Of a stretch of 64,000 nucleotides of DNA, positions 50,477 to 59,690 are shown one piece after another. Under the pieces are notes generated by a model, which did not search any database, was not told where the DNA came from, and saw only the letters and a list, made by a program, of their open reading frames with translations. Location: assembly GCA_964645645.1 (NCBI GenBank), contig CAZYBC010000005.1, positions 1-64,000 of the forward strand. Reading direction: 5' to 3'. The stretch's first letter is position 1. Every line of letters begins with the position of its first letter. The translations under genes and the position numbers were made by a program. This DNA comes from CAZYBC01 sp964645645 (GTDB taxonomy: Bacteria; Patescibacteriota; Microgenomatia; UBA1400; PJMF01).

Positions 50477-52885
50477 ATGTCAATTTCTGTACTCATCCCA
50501 ACTTTTAACGGTCAAAAATTATTAGCAAAAAATTTACCGGCTGTCCTAAAAGCTTTAACTAACAACGATGAATTAATTATTCTTGATGATGCAAGCACTG
50601 ATAATACTGTTTCATGGCTTAGTAATTATTTTAATTTAAGCCCAAGCCCTATTCCACAAAATTTAGCCAATCATTCTGTGGCTCAATTTTTGATTGGAAC
50701 CAAACAAAAAATAAAAATTAAATTATTAGTTAATCAGCAAAATTTACGTTTTGGGCAAACGGTTAATCGAGGATTCTTAATAGCTGAAAATCAATTAGTT
50801 TGGCTTTTAAATAATGACGTGGCACCTTATCCCAATGCCCAACAATTTTTAGTCAAACATTTTAAAGATCAAACAGTTTTTGCCGTGGGTTGTTTAGAAA
50901 TAGAAAAAAATTTAGGAGGCGTTAAGGGTGGCAAAAATAAGCTTTGGTTTGACAAAGGCATCTTTATGCATAGTCGAGCTGAAGATTTTAAAACTGGGAC
51001 AACAGCATGGGCGAGTGGTGGTAGTGCCATGTTTGATAAAGAAAAATGGTTAAAAATTGGTGGATTTGATAAACGTTTTTATCCAGCTTATTGGGAAGAT
51101 ATTGATCTTTCTCAAACGGCTAAAGAACATCATTGGCAAATTTTATTTGAAGAAAAAGCAATAGTTAATCATAACCATGAATCCACTAACGCTGATGTTT
51201 TTGGTCAAGCTCAAATAGAAAAAATTAGCTGGAAAAATGCTCAGAAATTTGTTTTTAAACATGGCACTATCTGGCAAAAACTAGCTAATTTACTGTGGCG
51301 TCCTTATTGGCTTTATCAGAGACAGAAAAAAAACAAATGGCAAATTTTAGTTTTTTTAGGTATTTTTATACTAGCGTCTATTTTAAGATTTTATCAATTG
51401 GGGAAAGTTCCTCATGGGATGACCTGGGATGAAGCAGCTATTGGATATAATGGTTTTGCTATTCTTAATACTCGAAGAGATGAATGGTTGGTAAGATTGC
51501 CAATTTCCTTTAAATCTTTTGGTGATTTTAAAGCTCCGCTAGCTATTTATCTTAATGGTATTTTTACTCACTTTTTAGGCATGAACTTGACTGCTGTTAG
51601 AATGCCTTTTGCTTTAGCAGGGGTTGCTTCAGTAGTAGGAATTTTTCTGTTGGCACAAACAATGGCTGAATTTTTTAAATTAAAAACTATTCAAGGTTTA
51701 AAATGGCCATTTTGGGCAATATTAGGCTTAAGTCTTTCACCTTGGCATTTACATTTTTCAAGAATTGGCTTTGAATCGGGTTTAGCTTTAATGTTTATTA
51801 TTTATGCTTGTTACTTTTTATTTAAACTTTTTCTTGAATCAGAAAATAATTTTTTTAAAATCAATTTTTGGGCTGGCCTAGCATTCACTAGCTTTGTGGC
51901 GAGTCTTTATACCTATCATAGCAGTAAGATTTTTTTACCTTTATTTGCTTTATTGTTTTTAATTTTATTTTTTAAACATATTAAAAAACTTTGGTTAAAA
52001 ATTTTACCAGCCAGTTTATTTAGCTTAACCTTACTTTATCCTTTAATTAAAGATTCTATTTGGGGAGAAGGAATGACTAGAGCTAATTCATTAATTTTTA
52101 GTGAAAAGCTAAATTTTTTTCAATTAGCAGGCAAAATCATTACTCAATTACTTGCTCATTTATCTCCAGCCTTTTTATTTTTAGGTCAAACTGATACGTT
52201 AAGACATGGCCCAGGTAAATTAGCGGTCTTATTACCTGGCTCAATTATTCTCATTATTTTGGCCTGCTATTTTTTGTTAACTAAAAAATTTTCTAGCACT
52301 AAGAAAAAAATGTTTCAATTTTTATTAGGCTGGCTAATGATCGGTTTAATTCCTGCGGCTTTAGCTACTCCAGTTCCACATAGTAATCGTGCTTTATTAG
52401 CTTTACCAGCAATTATTTTAGGTTTAAGTTTAACACTAAGTTATCTTCGTTCTAAATTGATAATTGGGCTTTTTGTTATCATACAAAGTCTAAGTTTCAT
52501 AGCTTATCTTCAATATTATTATCAAGATTTTGCTAAATTATCTGCCAATGATTTTAAAGATGGTTATTTAGAAATAATGGCAATCACTCAAGAATATGAA
52601 AAAGGTCTTAATGGCAAACCCAAAGTAGATAAAATCATTTTTACTAATGATTATGGCCAAGCTTATATTTATGCTTTATTTGTTAGACAAACTAATCCAA
52701 TTTGGTATCAAGGTGGTTCATTAATCAAATATGAATTTAAAGATGATGTTAATGTTGGAGATTTAAGCCGTAACAATAGCTTGATTATTGGTAGTAATAG
52801 TGATGATTTACCCACTGAAAAAGCTGATCATCTAGTTTATGGTAGTGACAATCAGGTAAAATTTAAAGCATTCTATGTTAAATAA
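50477..52885 (+). CDS. GT2-GT39 fusion: cytoplasmic glycosyltransferase joined to GT-C membrane glycosyltransferase
   Basis: This 802-aa protein has two complete parts. Residues 1-270 are GT2: ISVLIPTFNGQKLL, LIILDDASTDNT, NLRFGQTVNRGF, LVWLLNNDVAPYP and FDKRFYPAYWEDIDLSQ. Residues about 290-802 are an SFGD-type GT-C: ILASILRFYQLGKVP, TWDEAAIGYNGFA, FKSFGDFKAPLAIY and ATPVPHSNRALL, with about ten helices and a soluble end. No stop or frameshift separates them. It may both build a lipid-linked sugar inside and use it outside, or join two neighbouring ancestral genes. Its last 11 nt overlap the next SFGD-type gene. Confidence 0.86.
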   Translation: MSISVLIPTFNGQKLLAKNLPAVLKALTNNDELIILDDASTDNTVSWLSNYFNLSPSPIPQNLANHSVAQFLIGTKQKIKIKLLVNQQNLRFGQTVNRGFLIAENQLVWLLNNDVAPYPNAQQFLVKHFKDQTVFAVGCLEIEKNLGGVKGGKNKLWFDKGIFMHSRAEDFKTGTTAWASGGSAMFDKEKWLKIGGFDKRFYPAYWEDIDLSQTAKEHHWQILFEEKAIVNHNHESTNADVFGQAQIEKISWKNAQKFVFKHGTIWQKLANLLWRPYWLYQRQKKNKWQILVFLGIFILASILRFYQLGKVPHGMTWDEAAIGYNGFAILNTRRDEWLVRLPISFKSFGDFKAPLAIYLNGIFTHFLGMNLTAVRMPFALAGVASVVGIFLLAQTMAEFFKLKTIQGLKWPFWAILGLSLSPWHLHFSRIGFESGLALMFIIYACYFLFKLFLESENNFFKINFWAGLAFTSFVASLYTYHSSKIFLPLFALLFLILFFKHIKKLWLKILPASLFSLTLLYPLIKDSIWGEGMTRANSLIFSEKLNFFQLAGKIITQLLAHLSPAFLFLGQTDTLRHGPGKLAVLLPGSIILIILACYFLLTKKFSSTKKKMFQFLLGWLMIGLIPAALATPVPHSNRALLALPAIILGLSLTLSYLRSKLIIGLFVIIQSLSFIAYLQYYYQDFAKLSANDFKDGYLEIMAITQEYEKGLNGKPKVDKIIFTNDYGQAYIYALFVRQTNPIWYQGGSLIKYEFKDDVNVGDLSRNNSLIIGSNSDDLPTEKADHLVYGSDNQVKFKAFYVK

Positions 52886-54569
52886 AAAACAATTTATTTT
52901 GGCTTTTATTTTAATTATATTTTTTGCAGCTCTACTTCGCTTAGTGGGTTTAACAAAATTACCACCAGCTCCATATTGGGAAGAAGTCGCTTTAGGTTAT
53001 GATGCGTATAGTTTATTAAAAACTGGCAAAGATCATCACGGTCATTCTTGGCCAATTGTAGCTTTAGAATCTTTTGGTGATTATAAACCAAGTGGTTATT
53101 TTTATGCTTTAATGCCGGTCATAGCTGTTTTAGGTTTAAATGTTGAAGCAGTTCGTTTACCCAGTGCTTTAGCCGGAATTGCGATGGTGGCTGGCATGAT
53201 TGTTATTAGTCAATTACTTTTTTTTCCAGATAAAAAAGATAAAAAATCTTTGTGGCCACTAATTGCTGGCTTAATTATGGCCATTTCTCCTTGGGCAATT
53301 ATATTTTCTCGCTCTGCTTGGGAGGTTAATTTAGCAACAGCCATGTTGCTTTGGGCTATTATTTTAGGCATCAAAACTTTGCGAAGTAAAAATCTAAATT
53401 ATTATTGGCCACACTTACTCTTGTTAATAACTACTTTATATACTTACCATAGTACAAGAATTACTGCTCCTTTAATTGGAATTTGGTTTTTAGTGAATTT
53501 ACTTAAACAAAAAATTATTAAGAATAAAACACAATGGATACAATTATTATTAGCCTTAAGTTTAACTTTTCTAGCTGCTTTACCAATGTTATTAGCTATG
53601 CGACAAGCAGAATTTAGAATTCGTTTTGCTCAAACCAGTGCTTTTAATAACTCATCACTGATTGAACAAAGTAATGCGGCTAAAGAGCGTTTAAATAATA
53701 GCCTTTATGCCAGACTTGTTTATCATCGTTATTGGTTTTTCCTTAGAGAAATGAGCACTAATTTTTTGAGTCATTTTAATTTGAATTTTTTATTTATCAG
53801 TGGTGATATAAATCATCGTCATTCCATTCAAATGATGGGTCAACTGTACCATATCGAAATAATTTTTTTATTTTTTGGCTTTGTCTATTTATTTGGTAGA
53901 GAGAAAAATAATTTTAATAAATTTTTCTTATTATTTTGGTTGACAGCCGCTATTTTGCCAGCCAGTTTAACTAATGCTACACCACATGCCTTGAGAATTT
54001 TACCTAGTTTACCAGTCTTTATTTTATTAATTATTTTAGGAATTAAAGAATTTTTGAACTTAATTAAACCACTAAATTTAAATAAGTTAATCAGAATCTT
54101 CAGCATAGTTTTAATTGTTGGTCTTTATTTAGGAGAATTTACTTATTTTATTCATAGCTACTGCAAACTTTATCCTCAACAATATAGTCAGGAATGGCAA
54201 TTTGGTTATCAGGAAATGCTAAGCGCTTTAGACAACTTAAAAGAACAATATCCAGATTTACCAATTTATATGACTAGAGAACAAGGGAGACCGGCTATGT
54301 ATTATTGGTTTTATCAAAACACCGATCCACGTTTAGTTCAACAAGCCGAAGCCAGCGCATTAAAAGATCAAGGTGAATTCTTAGAATTTGCTAATATTAA
54401 ATTTATCAATGGTTTAAATTTAGCCGAAAATAAACCAGCAATTCTGGTTGGCTCACCAGCTCAAATTATTCAATATCAACAAAGCTATCCCAATCGCCAG
54501 TTAGAAATTAAGCAAACGATTAAAGACTTAAAAGAAGAAGTTATTTGGCAATTAGCCATTTCAAATTAA
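52875..54569 (+). CDS. GT-C membrane glycosyltransferase, SFGD subfamily
   Basis: A 564-aa polytopic protein. The first loop is APYWEEVALGYDAYSLL, with E-E replacing the usual D-E, then LESFGDYKPSGYFYALMP and the late NATPHALRILPSLP. The double Glu in place of the catalytic-loop Asp is a variation among five paralogues and could alter metal or lipid-phosphate binding. About ten helices precede a C-terminal soluble section with YMTREQGRPAMYYW. It overlaps the preceding fusion gene by 11 nt (52875-52885) and ends 2 nt before the next start. Confidence 0.84.
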   Translation: MLNKKQFILAFILIIFFAALLRLVGLTKLPPAPYWEEVALGYDAYSLLKTGKDHHGHSWPIVALESFGDYKPSGYFYALMPVIAVLGLNVEAVRLPSALAGIAMVAGMIVISQLLFFPDKKDKKSLWPLIAGLIMAISPWAIIFSRSAWEVNLATAMLLWAIILGIKTLRSKNLNYYWPHLLLLITTLYTYHSTRITAPLIGIWFLVNLLKQKIIKNKTQWIQLLLALSLTFLAALPMLLAMRQAEFRIRFAQTSAFNNSSLIEQSNAAKERLNNSLYARLVYHRYWFFLREMSTNFLSHFNLNFLFISGDINHRHSIQMMGQLYHIEIIFLFFGFVYLFGREKNNFNKFFLLFWLTAAILPASLTNATPHALRILPSLPVFILLIILGIKEFLNLIKPLNLNKLIRIFSIVLIVGLYLGEFTYFIHSYCKLYPQQYSQEWQFGYQEMLSALDNLKEQYPDLPIYMTREQGRPAMYYWFYQNTDPRLVQQAEASALKDQGEFLEFANIKFINGLNLAENKPAILVGSPAQIIQYQQSYPNRQLEIKQTIKDLKEEVIWQLAISN

Positions 54570-54571
54570 AA

Positions 54572-56290
54572 ATGCTAAATAAATTAAATAATTGGTTAAA
54601 AATTAAAAATCATCATTATTATTTAATGATGGGATTGCTATTAATCGTAGCCATTTTTTTACGTTTATATAAATTGGGCCAAATTCCTTTTGCTCTTTAC
54701 ATTGATGAATTAGCCATGATGGTAGATGCTAAATCTTTAAGTTTAACTGGTGTGGACATGCACGGTAAAGCTTTTTGGCAAAGTATGTTTTTATCTTATG
54801 GTGATTACAAGTTGCCAGTTTATCTTTGGTTAGCAACTTTGAGTTTTAAATTATTTAGAATTAGTGAATTTTACTTACGCTTACCCAGTGCTGTTATTGG
54901 CATTCTAACGATTGTCTTAACTGGTATTTTAAGTCAAAAGATTTTTAATTCAGCCAATAAAAAATCTTTGCGCCAAATAATCAGTATATTAGTAATCACG
55001 TTTAGTCCTTGGGCAATGTTGTTTTCTAGGACAGCTTTTGAAGGGCATGTTGGACAATTTTTTCTTGGTCTAGCAGTTTTAATTTGTTTTTTAGCTTTAG
55101 AAATACCTGTTTTATTTTTATTAGCCGGTCTTAGTGCTGGCTTAGCAGTTTATTCTTATTTTTCAGTACGTTTTGTTTGGCCGATTATTTATTTAGCTTT
55201 TGGAATTTTGTTTGTTTTATTTAGAAAAAAAGAAACTCAAACTAAAAATTTATTACTAATAATCACTTTTTTTGTTTTAGGTGGTATCGTTTTCTTTTTA
55301 TCCTTACAACCTTTATATAAAAGTGAATATTATCAAGCCAGTAATCAATTCCGTTATAGCACTACCTCAGTTTTAAATCTCAAAGATTGGCCTGTGGAGT
55401 CTAATATTCTCAAAGAACAAGCTGGTAACCATTTTATTGATCGTTTCTTTTATCACCGCTATGTTTTGATGGCTAGACAATTAGCTAAAAATTATGCTGA
55501 TCATTTTTCTCTTAATTATTTGTTTTTTCAAGGAGATAGTAATTTAAGACATGGTACTGGACAACATGGGCTATTTTTATGGCCACTAATTTTAGCTTTT
55601 CTTTGGGGATTAATTATTTTATTTAAAAAAAATATTAAGGCTTTTGCCTTCTTATTAATTTGGTGGATTGCTGCTGTTTTACCAGCAGCTGTACCAATGG
55701 AAACTCCTCATGCTTTAAGATCACTGAATGCTTTAATTCCTTTAAGTATTATTATTGGTTTCGGCTTAAAAGAAATAATTATTGCTTTTACTCTTAGCCA
55801 AAAAAAATCAATTAAAATTTTAGTTTCTTCTTATTTTTTACTTTTAATTTTTAGCGCTTTTGAATTTGTGACTTTTTATTTTCAACAATATCCTTATGTT
55901 AGTGCCTTATCTTGGCAAGATCATCAAAAAGAATTTGTTCAAACTTTATTAGCTAAACAAAGCCAAACAGAGAAAATTTATTTGCAAGCTTTTACCAGTG
56001 AACCATATTTAGGTTTCTTAGCTTATGATGAAAATTTAAAAGATTTTTCTCAATTAGATTTAAGTAATAATGATTTAAAACAAATTACTAATCAAATTAA
56101 AATTACTGATATCTATCCAGATAATTGGGAAAACATTTTTCCTTTTCAAGCTAGATTTATAGTGGCTGGTGAGTACAAGTGGTTAATGAACAATCAATGG
56201 CTTTTAGAACCAGACTATCTTAAACAGGTAGAATTTATCTATAATAGTTTAGGTGAAAAAGCTTTTGCCATTTTAATTTATGAAAGATAA
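54572..56290 (+). CDS. GT-C membrane glycosyltransferase, SFGD subfamily
   Basis: The ATG at 54572 gives 572 aa starting MLNKLNNW, 2 nt after the previous stop; the TTG at 54545 inside the previous gene is rejected. The first loop has LYIDELAMMVDAKSLS, then FLSYGDYKLPVYLWLA (S-Y-G-D variant) and the late METPHALRSLNALIP. About ten helices and a soluble tail ending in Y-E-R follow. Its GxDMHGKAFWQS segment after the acidic loop parallels KDHHGHSWP in the previous gene, suggesting close paralogy. It overlaps the next gene by 11 nt. Confidence 0.84.
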   Translation: MLNKLNNWLKIKNHHYYLMMGLLLIVAIFLRLYKLGQIPFALYIDELAMMVDAKSLSLTGVDMHGKAFWQSMFLSYGDYKLPVYLWLATLSFKLFRISEFYLRLPSAVIGILTIVLTGILSQKIFNSANKKSLRQIISILVITFSPWAMLFSRTAFEGHVGQFFLGLAVLICFLALEIPVLFLLAGLSAGLAVYSYFSVRFVWPIIYLAFGILFVLFRKKETQTKNLLLIITFFVLGGIVFFLSLQPLYKSEYYQASNQFRYSTTSVLNLKDWPVESNILKEQAGNHFIDRFFYHRYVLMARQLAKNYADHFSLNYLFFQGDSNLRHGTGQHGLFLWPLILAFLWGLIILFKKNIKAFAFLLIWWIAAVLPAAVPMETPHALRSLNALIPLSIIIGFGLKEIIIAFTLSQKKSIKILVSSYFLLLIFSAFEFVTFYFQQYPYVSALSWQDHQKEFVQTLLAKQSQTEKIYLQAFTSEPYLGFLAYDENLKDFSQLDLSNNDLKQITNQIKITDIYPDNWENIFPFQARFIVAGEYKWLMNNQWLLEPDYLKQVEFIYNSLGEKAFAILIYER

Positions 56291-57839
56291 GCATTTACTT
56301 AAAACTATCTTAATTGCTTTAATCGGCTTATTTGCTTTATTAAGATTAATTAACTTAGGCACTAATCCGATAATCCTTAATCGAGATGAAGCTGCCTTAG
56401 GTTATAATGCCTGGCTTTTATCTCAGACTGGTTGGGATGAATGGCATCAAAAATGGCCGTTAATGATTAAATCATTTGGTGATTATAAATTACCAGGCTA
56501 TGTTTATTTATTAGTCCCACTATTTAGAGTTTTTAGCACCAGTGATTTTTTATTAAGATTACCGGCTTGTCTTTCAGGGATAATTTTAATTTATTTGAGT
56601 ATCAATTTAGCCAAAAAATTAGGCTTAAAAAAAATTACAACATTAATTTTTGCTTTAAGTATCGCGATTACTCCGGTGTTTTTCTTTTATTCTCGCATGG
56701 CGTGGGAGGCTAATTTAGGCTTAACTTTGCTAATTGGTAGTTTGATTTGCTTATTAAATAAACAAAAATTATTTAATTACTTAGGAATAATTTTAATTTT
56801 ATTAGCTTGCTTTACTTATAATACTCCTTATCTATTATTACCTTTTATTTTAGTTGCTCTAATTTTTTGGCAAAAAATGATTGGCAAAAAAACTAATTGG
56901 CTAATTATTTTAGCCTTAGGCATAGTTTTTATTGGTACTAGTTTAATGATTTTGCCACTTACTAATCAAAAAAGCGGCATTACGATTTTTACTGATCCAA
57001 CGGTAAGAGCTAATTATATTAATTATCGAGCTGATTTTAGTGGCTTAAGTCAAAAAATTTTAGCTAATCAATATATCTATTGGGCATCACTAATGTTCAA
57101 AAATACTTTAGCCAGCTTTAGTTATCAATTTTTAGTAAAAAATGGTGGTGGTCATCCTTGGCATAGTCAGCCTGGTTTTGCTCATCTAAATAATAGTTTT
57201 TATTTTGTCGGTTTAGCTAGTTTAGTTTTTAATTTAGGAAAAATAATCATTGATTTAATTAAACGTCGTAAAATTCAGTTGCCAATGGTTTTTTTAATTT
57301 GGCTTTTATTTTCAGCATTAATTCCCAGTGTAATTACTACAGACGCCCCACATGCCACTCGGAGTTTATTGTTTTTTTATCTATTTAATTTAATGGCCGT
57401 AATCGGTTTAGAACAATTTTATTTAGCTGTTATTAAAAAAAAGCCAATGCTAGTGAAAACTTTATTGCTGATCTTAGCAAGTTTAATTAGTTTAGAAACT
57501 GGTCGCTATTTTTATCACTATTTTGTAAGTTATCCTCAGCAACAAACAGCTTTACAGCCTGGTTATCAAAAAGTTTTAGCAGAAGTGAAGTCAACTAATC
57601 AAGCCATTGCCGTGGTTGATCCAAGTGGGTATCAATATATTAGCACTGCTTGGTATCTAAAATTACCTACTAAAATCTTTCTTGATACAGTTATTCATCA
57701 AAATCCTAACCAAATTGGCTTGTCTTATGGAGAAAGAATTAACAATTATCACTTTATTGCCCAAAAAGAAGACCGTAATGAACAAGAAAAAATTTTAATT
57801 ATTTGGGAAAATGGGCAATGGGTTATACAATATTATTAG
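56280..57839 (+). CDS. GT-C membrane glycosyltransferase, SFGD subfamily
   Basis: A 519-aa polytopic protein with LNRDEAALGYNAWLLS in the first loop, MIKSFGDYKLPGYVYLLVP, and the late TTDAPHATRSLLFFY. About ten helices and a C-terminal soluble domain of about 90 residues follow. It starts within the last 11 nt of the preceding gene, the third such 11-nt overlap in this array, and ends 3 nt before a GT2 gene. It probably transfers a sugar from polyprenyl phosphate outside the membrane. Confidence 0.85.
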   Translation: MKDKHLLKTILIALIGLFALLRLINLGTNPIILNRDEAALGYNAWLLSQTGWDEWHQKWPLMIKSFGDYKLPGYVYLLVPLFRVFSTSDFLLRLPACLSGIILIYLSINLAKKLGLKKITTLIFALSIAITPVFFFYSRMAWEANLGLTLLIGSLICLLNKQKLFNYLGIILILLACFTYNTPYLLLPFILVALIFWQKMIGKKTNWLIILALGIVFIGTSLMILPLTNQKSGITIFTDPTVRANYINYRADFSGLSQKILANQYIYWASLMFKNTLASFSYQFLVKNGGGHPWHSQPGFAHLNNSFYFVGLASLVFNLGKIIIDLIKRRKIQLPMVFLIWLLFSALIPSVITTDAPHATRSLLFFYLFNLMAVIGLEQFYLAVIKKKPMLVKTLLLILASLISLETGRYFYHYFVSYPQQQTALQPGYQKVLAEVKSTNQAIAVVDPSGYQYISTAWYLKLPTKIFLDTVIHQNPNQIGLSYGERINNYHFIAQKEDRNEQEKILIIWENGQWVIQYY

Positions 57840-57842
57840 AAT

Positions 57843-58631
57843 ATGATTTCAATCGTCTTAGCTATTCATAATGAAGAAAAAAATTTAACGGCTTGTTTAA
57901 GCAGTGTAGCTGATTTTGCCGATGAGATTATTGTTGTTGATGGTGAATCAACAGATCAAAGTTTAGTAATTGCCAAAAAATTTAAAGCTAAAATTATTAA
58001 AACCAGCAATAAAAAAAACTTTCACATTAATAAACAATTAGGCTTAAACAAAGCTAAAGGTGATTTGGTTTTACAATTAGATGCTGATGAAATAGTTGAC
58101 CAAGATTTAAAAAAATTTATTCTTAATTTACATCAACAAATTCTTAATTTAAGTCCTAAACAAGAAGCTCATTTTCAACCCAAAGCTTGGTGGTTAAAAA
58201 GAAAAAATTTCTTTATGGGTAAAGCTTTTAAAAAAGGTGGTCAATATCCTGATCCAGTGATTAGATTATTTATTAATGGTTTTGCTAGATTACCTCAGAA
58301 AGATGTCCATGAACAAATGCAAGTTGATGGCCAAGTTGGCTGGGCAGAAGGTCATTTGCTTCATTATTCTAATCCTCACTTTAGTGATTATTTAAGAAAA
58401 TTTACTACTTATACAGATTTTAAAGCCACTCAATTAAAACAACAAAAACTTAAAATTAATTTAATCACAGCGTTTAAGTATTTAATTTTTTTGCCTCTTT
58501 ATACCTTTTGCCAATTGTTTTTAAGACACAAGGGTTTTGTTGATGGTTGGCGAGGTTTCATTTTTGCTCTTTTTAGTGCTCTACATCATCCTATTAGTTA
58601 TTTAAAATACTGGGAACTAAAATATGATTAA
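57843..58631 (+). CDS. GT2 glycosyltransferase, WaaE/KdtX-like
   Basis: A 262-aa GT2 enzyme with ISIVLAIHNEEKNLTACL, FADEIIVVDGESTDQS, NKQLGLNKAKGDLVLQLDADEIV (DxD), KKGGQYPDPVIRLF and VHEQMQVDGQVGW. The C-terminal part (FKYLIFLPLYTFCQLFLR) is amphipathic to hydrophobic and may bind the membrane surface. The ends overlap the following GT4 gene by 8 nt. Assembly role as for other KdtX-type enzymes; sugar unknown. Confidence 0.86.
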   Translation: MISIVLAIHNEEKNLTACLSSVADFADEIIVVDGESTDQSLVIAKKFKAKIIKTSNKKNFHINKQLGLNKAKGDLVLQLDADEIVDQDLKKFILNLHQQILNLSPKQEAHFQPKAWWLKRKNFFMGKAFKKGGQYPDPVIRLFINGFARLPQKDVHEQMQVDGQVGWAEGHLLHYSNPHFSDYLRKFTTYTDFKATQLKQQKLKINLITAFKYLIFLPLYTFCQLFLRHKGFVDGWRGFIFALFSALHHPISYLKYWELKYD

Positions 58632-59682
58632 AGTTTTAATTGATACTAGCCCTTTGGCTAATGCTAATTCTATTAGAGGAGTTGGCAATTATACTAGATT
58701 CATTACTCAATATTTAGAAAAAATTCCAAATTTAGAAGTTAAAAGAGCTCAACGTAAAAGTTTCAGAAGTTTTAAACCAGATATTGTCCATTATCCTTTT
58801 TTTGATTTATTTTTTAATACTTTACCGATTACTTTAGGTCGTAGACATAAAATAATAGTAACAGTTCATGATGTTATCCCTCTAAAATTTCCCCAATGTT
58901 ATCCAGCTGGCATTAAAGGCAAGCTTAGATTAATGAAACAAAAAAAAGCCCTACAGATGGCTGATGCTATTATTACTGACTCTTTTGCTTCTAAAAAAGA
59001 TATCCAAAATTATTTAGGAATTAACGAAAATAAAATCCATGTTGTTTATTTAGCTGCTAATCCTAATTTGACTAAACCCACTGAACAAATCATTACTAAA
59101 GTTACTCGTAAATATAATCTTCCTAAGAATTATTTATTATATGTAGGTGATATTAACTATAATAAAAATATTCCTCAATTAATTAAAACTTTAAAATATT
59201 TACCTCCTCAAATCAAACTGGTTTGTGTTGGTCGCAATTTTGTGCCAGCTAATATTCCAGAATGGCAATGGATTGAAACTCAAATTGCCATGAGTGATGT
59301 AAGTAAAAGAATTAAATTTATTACTGATTTAAGAAGTGAACAAACTGAAGAATTAGCCGCTATTTATTCCGGAGCTCTAGCTTATATTCAGCCCTCATTA
59401 GCTGAAGGTTTTGGCTTACCAATTTTAGAAGCAATGCAGTGTCAAACCCCAGTGATAGCTAGCAATAATAGTTCTTTAATAGAGATCGGTGATAAATATG
59501 CTTTATTTAGTGAAGCAAATGCTGAGGCCTTTGCAGAACAAGTTGAAGTGATTCTAAATTGGACTAAGGAAAAAAGAACTCAACATCTTCAAGAAGCTTT
59601 ATTGTGGACTAAAAGTTTTACCTGGGAAAAAGCTGCTCATGAAACTCATCAAGTTTACCAACAAATCATGGCTAAAAAATAA
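58624..59682 (+). CDS. GT4 (GT-B fold) glycosyltransferase
   Basis: A 352-aa enzyme with IDTSPLANANSIRGVGNYTRFI (glycine-rich acceptor loop), VTVHDVIPLKFP, ITDSFASKKDIQNYLG, YLLYVGDINYNKNIPQLI at the second-domain start and LAEGFGLPILEAMQCQTPVIASNNSS split over the E-x7-E motif (E-G-F-G-L-P-I-L-E). It resembles mannosyltransferase-type GT4 proteins of O-antigen clusters. The start at 58624 overlaps the upstream GT2 gene by 8 nt. Confidence 0.9.
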   Translation: MIKVLIDTSPLANANSIRGVGNYTRFITQYLEKIPNLEVKRAQRKSFRSFKPDIVHYPFFDLFFNTLPITLGRRHKIIVTVHDVIPLKFPQCYPAGIKGKLRLMKQKKALQMADAIITDSFASKKDIQNYLGINENKIHVVYLAANPNLTKPTEQIITKVTRKYNLPKNYLLYVGDINYNKNIPQLIKTLKYLPPQIKLVCVGRNFVPANIPEWQWIETQIAMSDVSKRIKFITDLRSEQTEELAAIYSGALAYIQPSLAEGFGLPILEAMQCQTPVIASNNSSLIEIGDKYALFSEANAEAFAEQVEVILNWTKEKRTQHLQEALLWTKSFTWEKAAHETHQVYQQIMAKK

Positions 59683-59690
59683 AGTATGTT

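Noticed and set aside
54545..54571. TTG start at 54545 for the GT-C gene
   Set aside because: It lies inside the preceding gene and adds a polar peptide before helix 1; the ATG at 54572 lies 2 nt after the previous stop.
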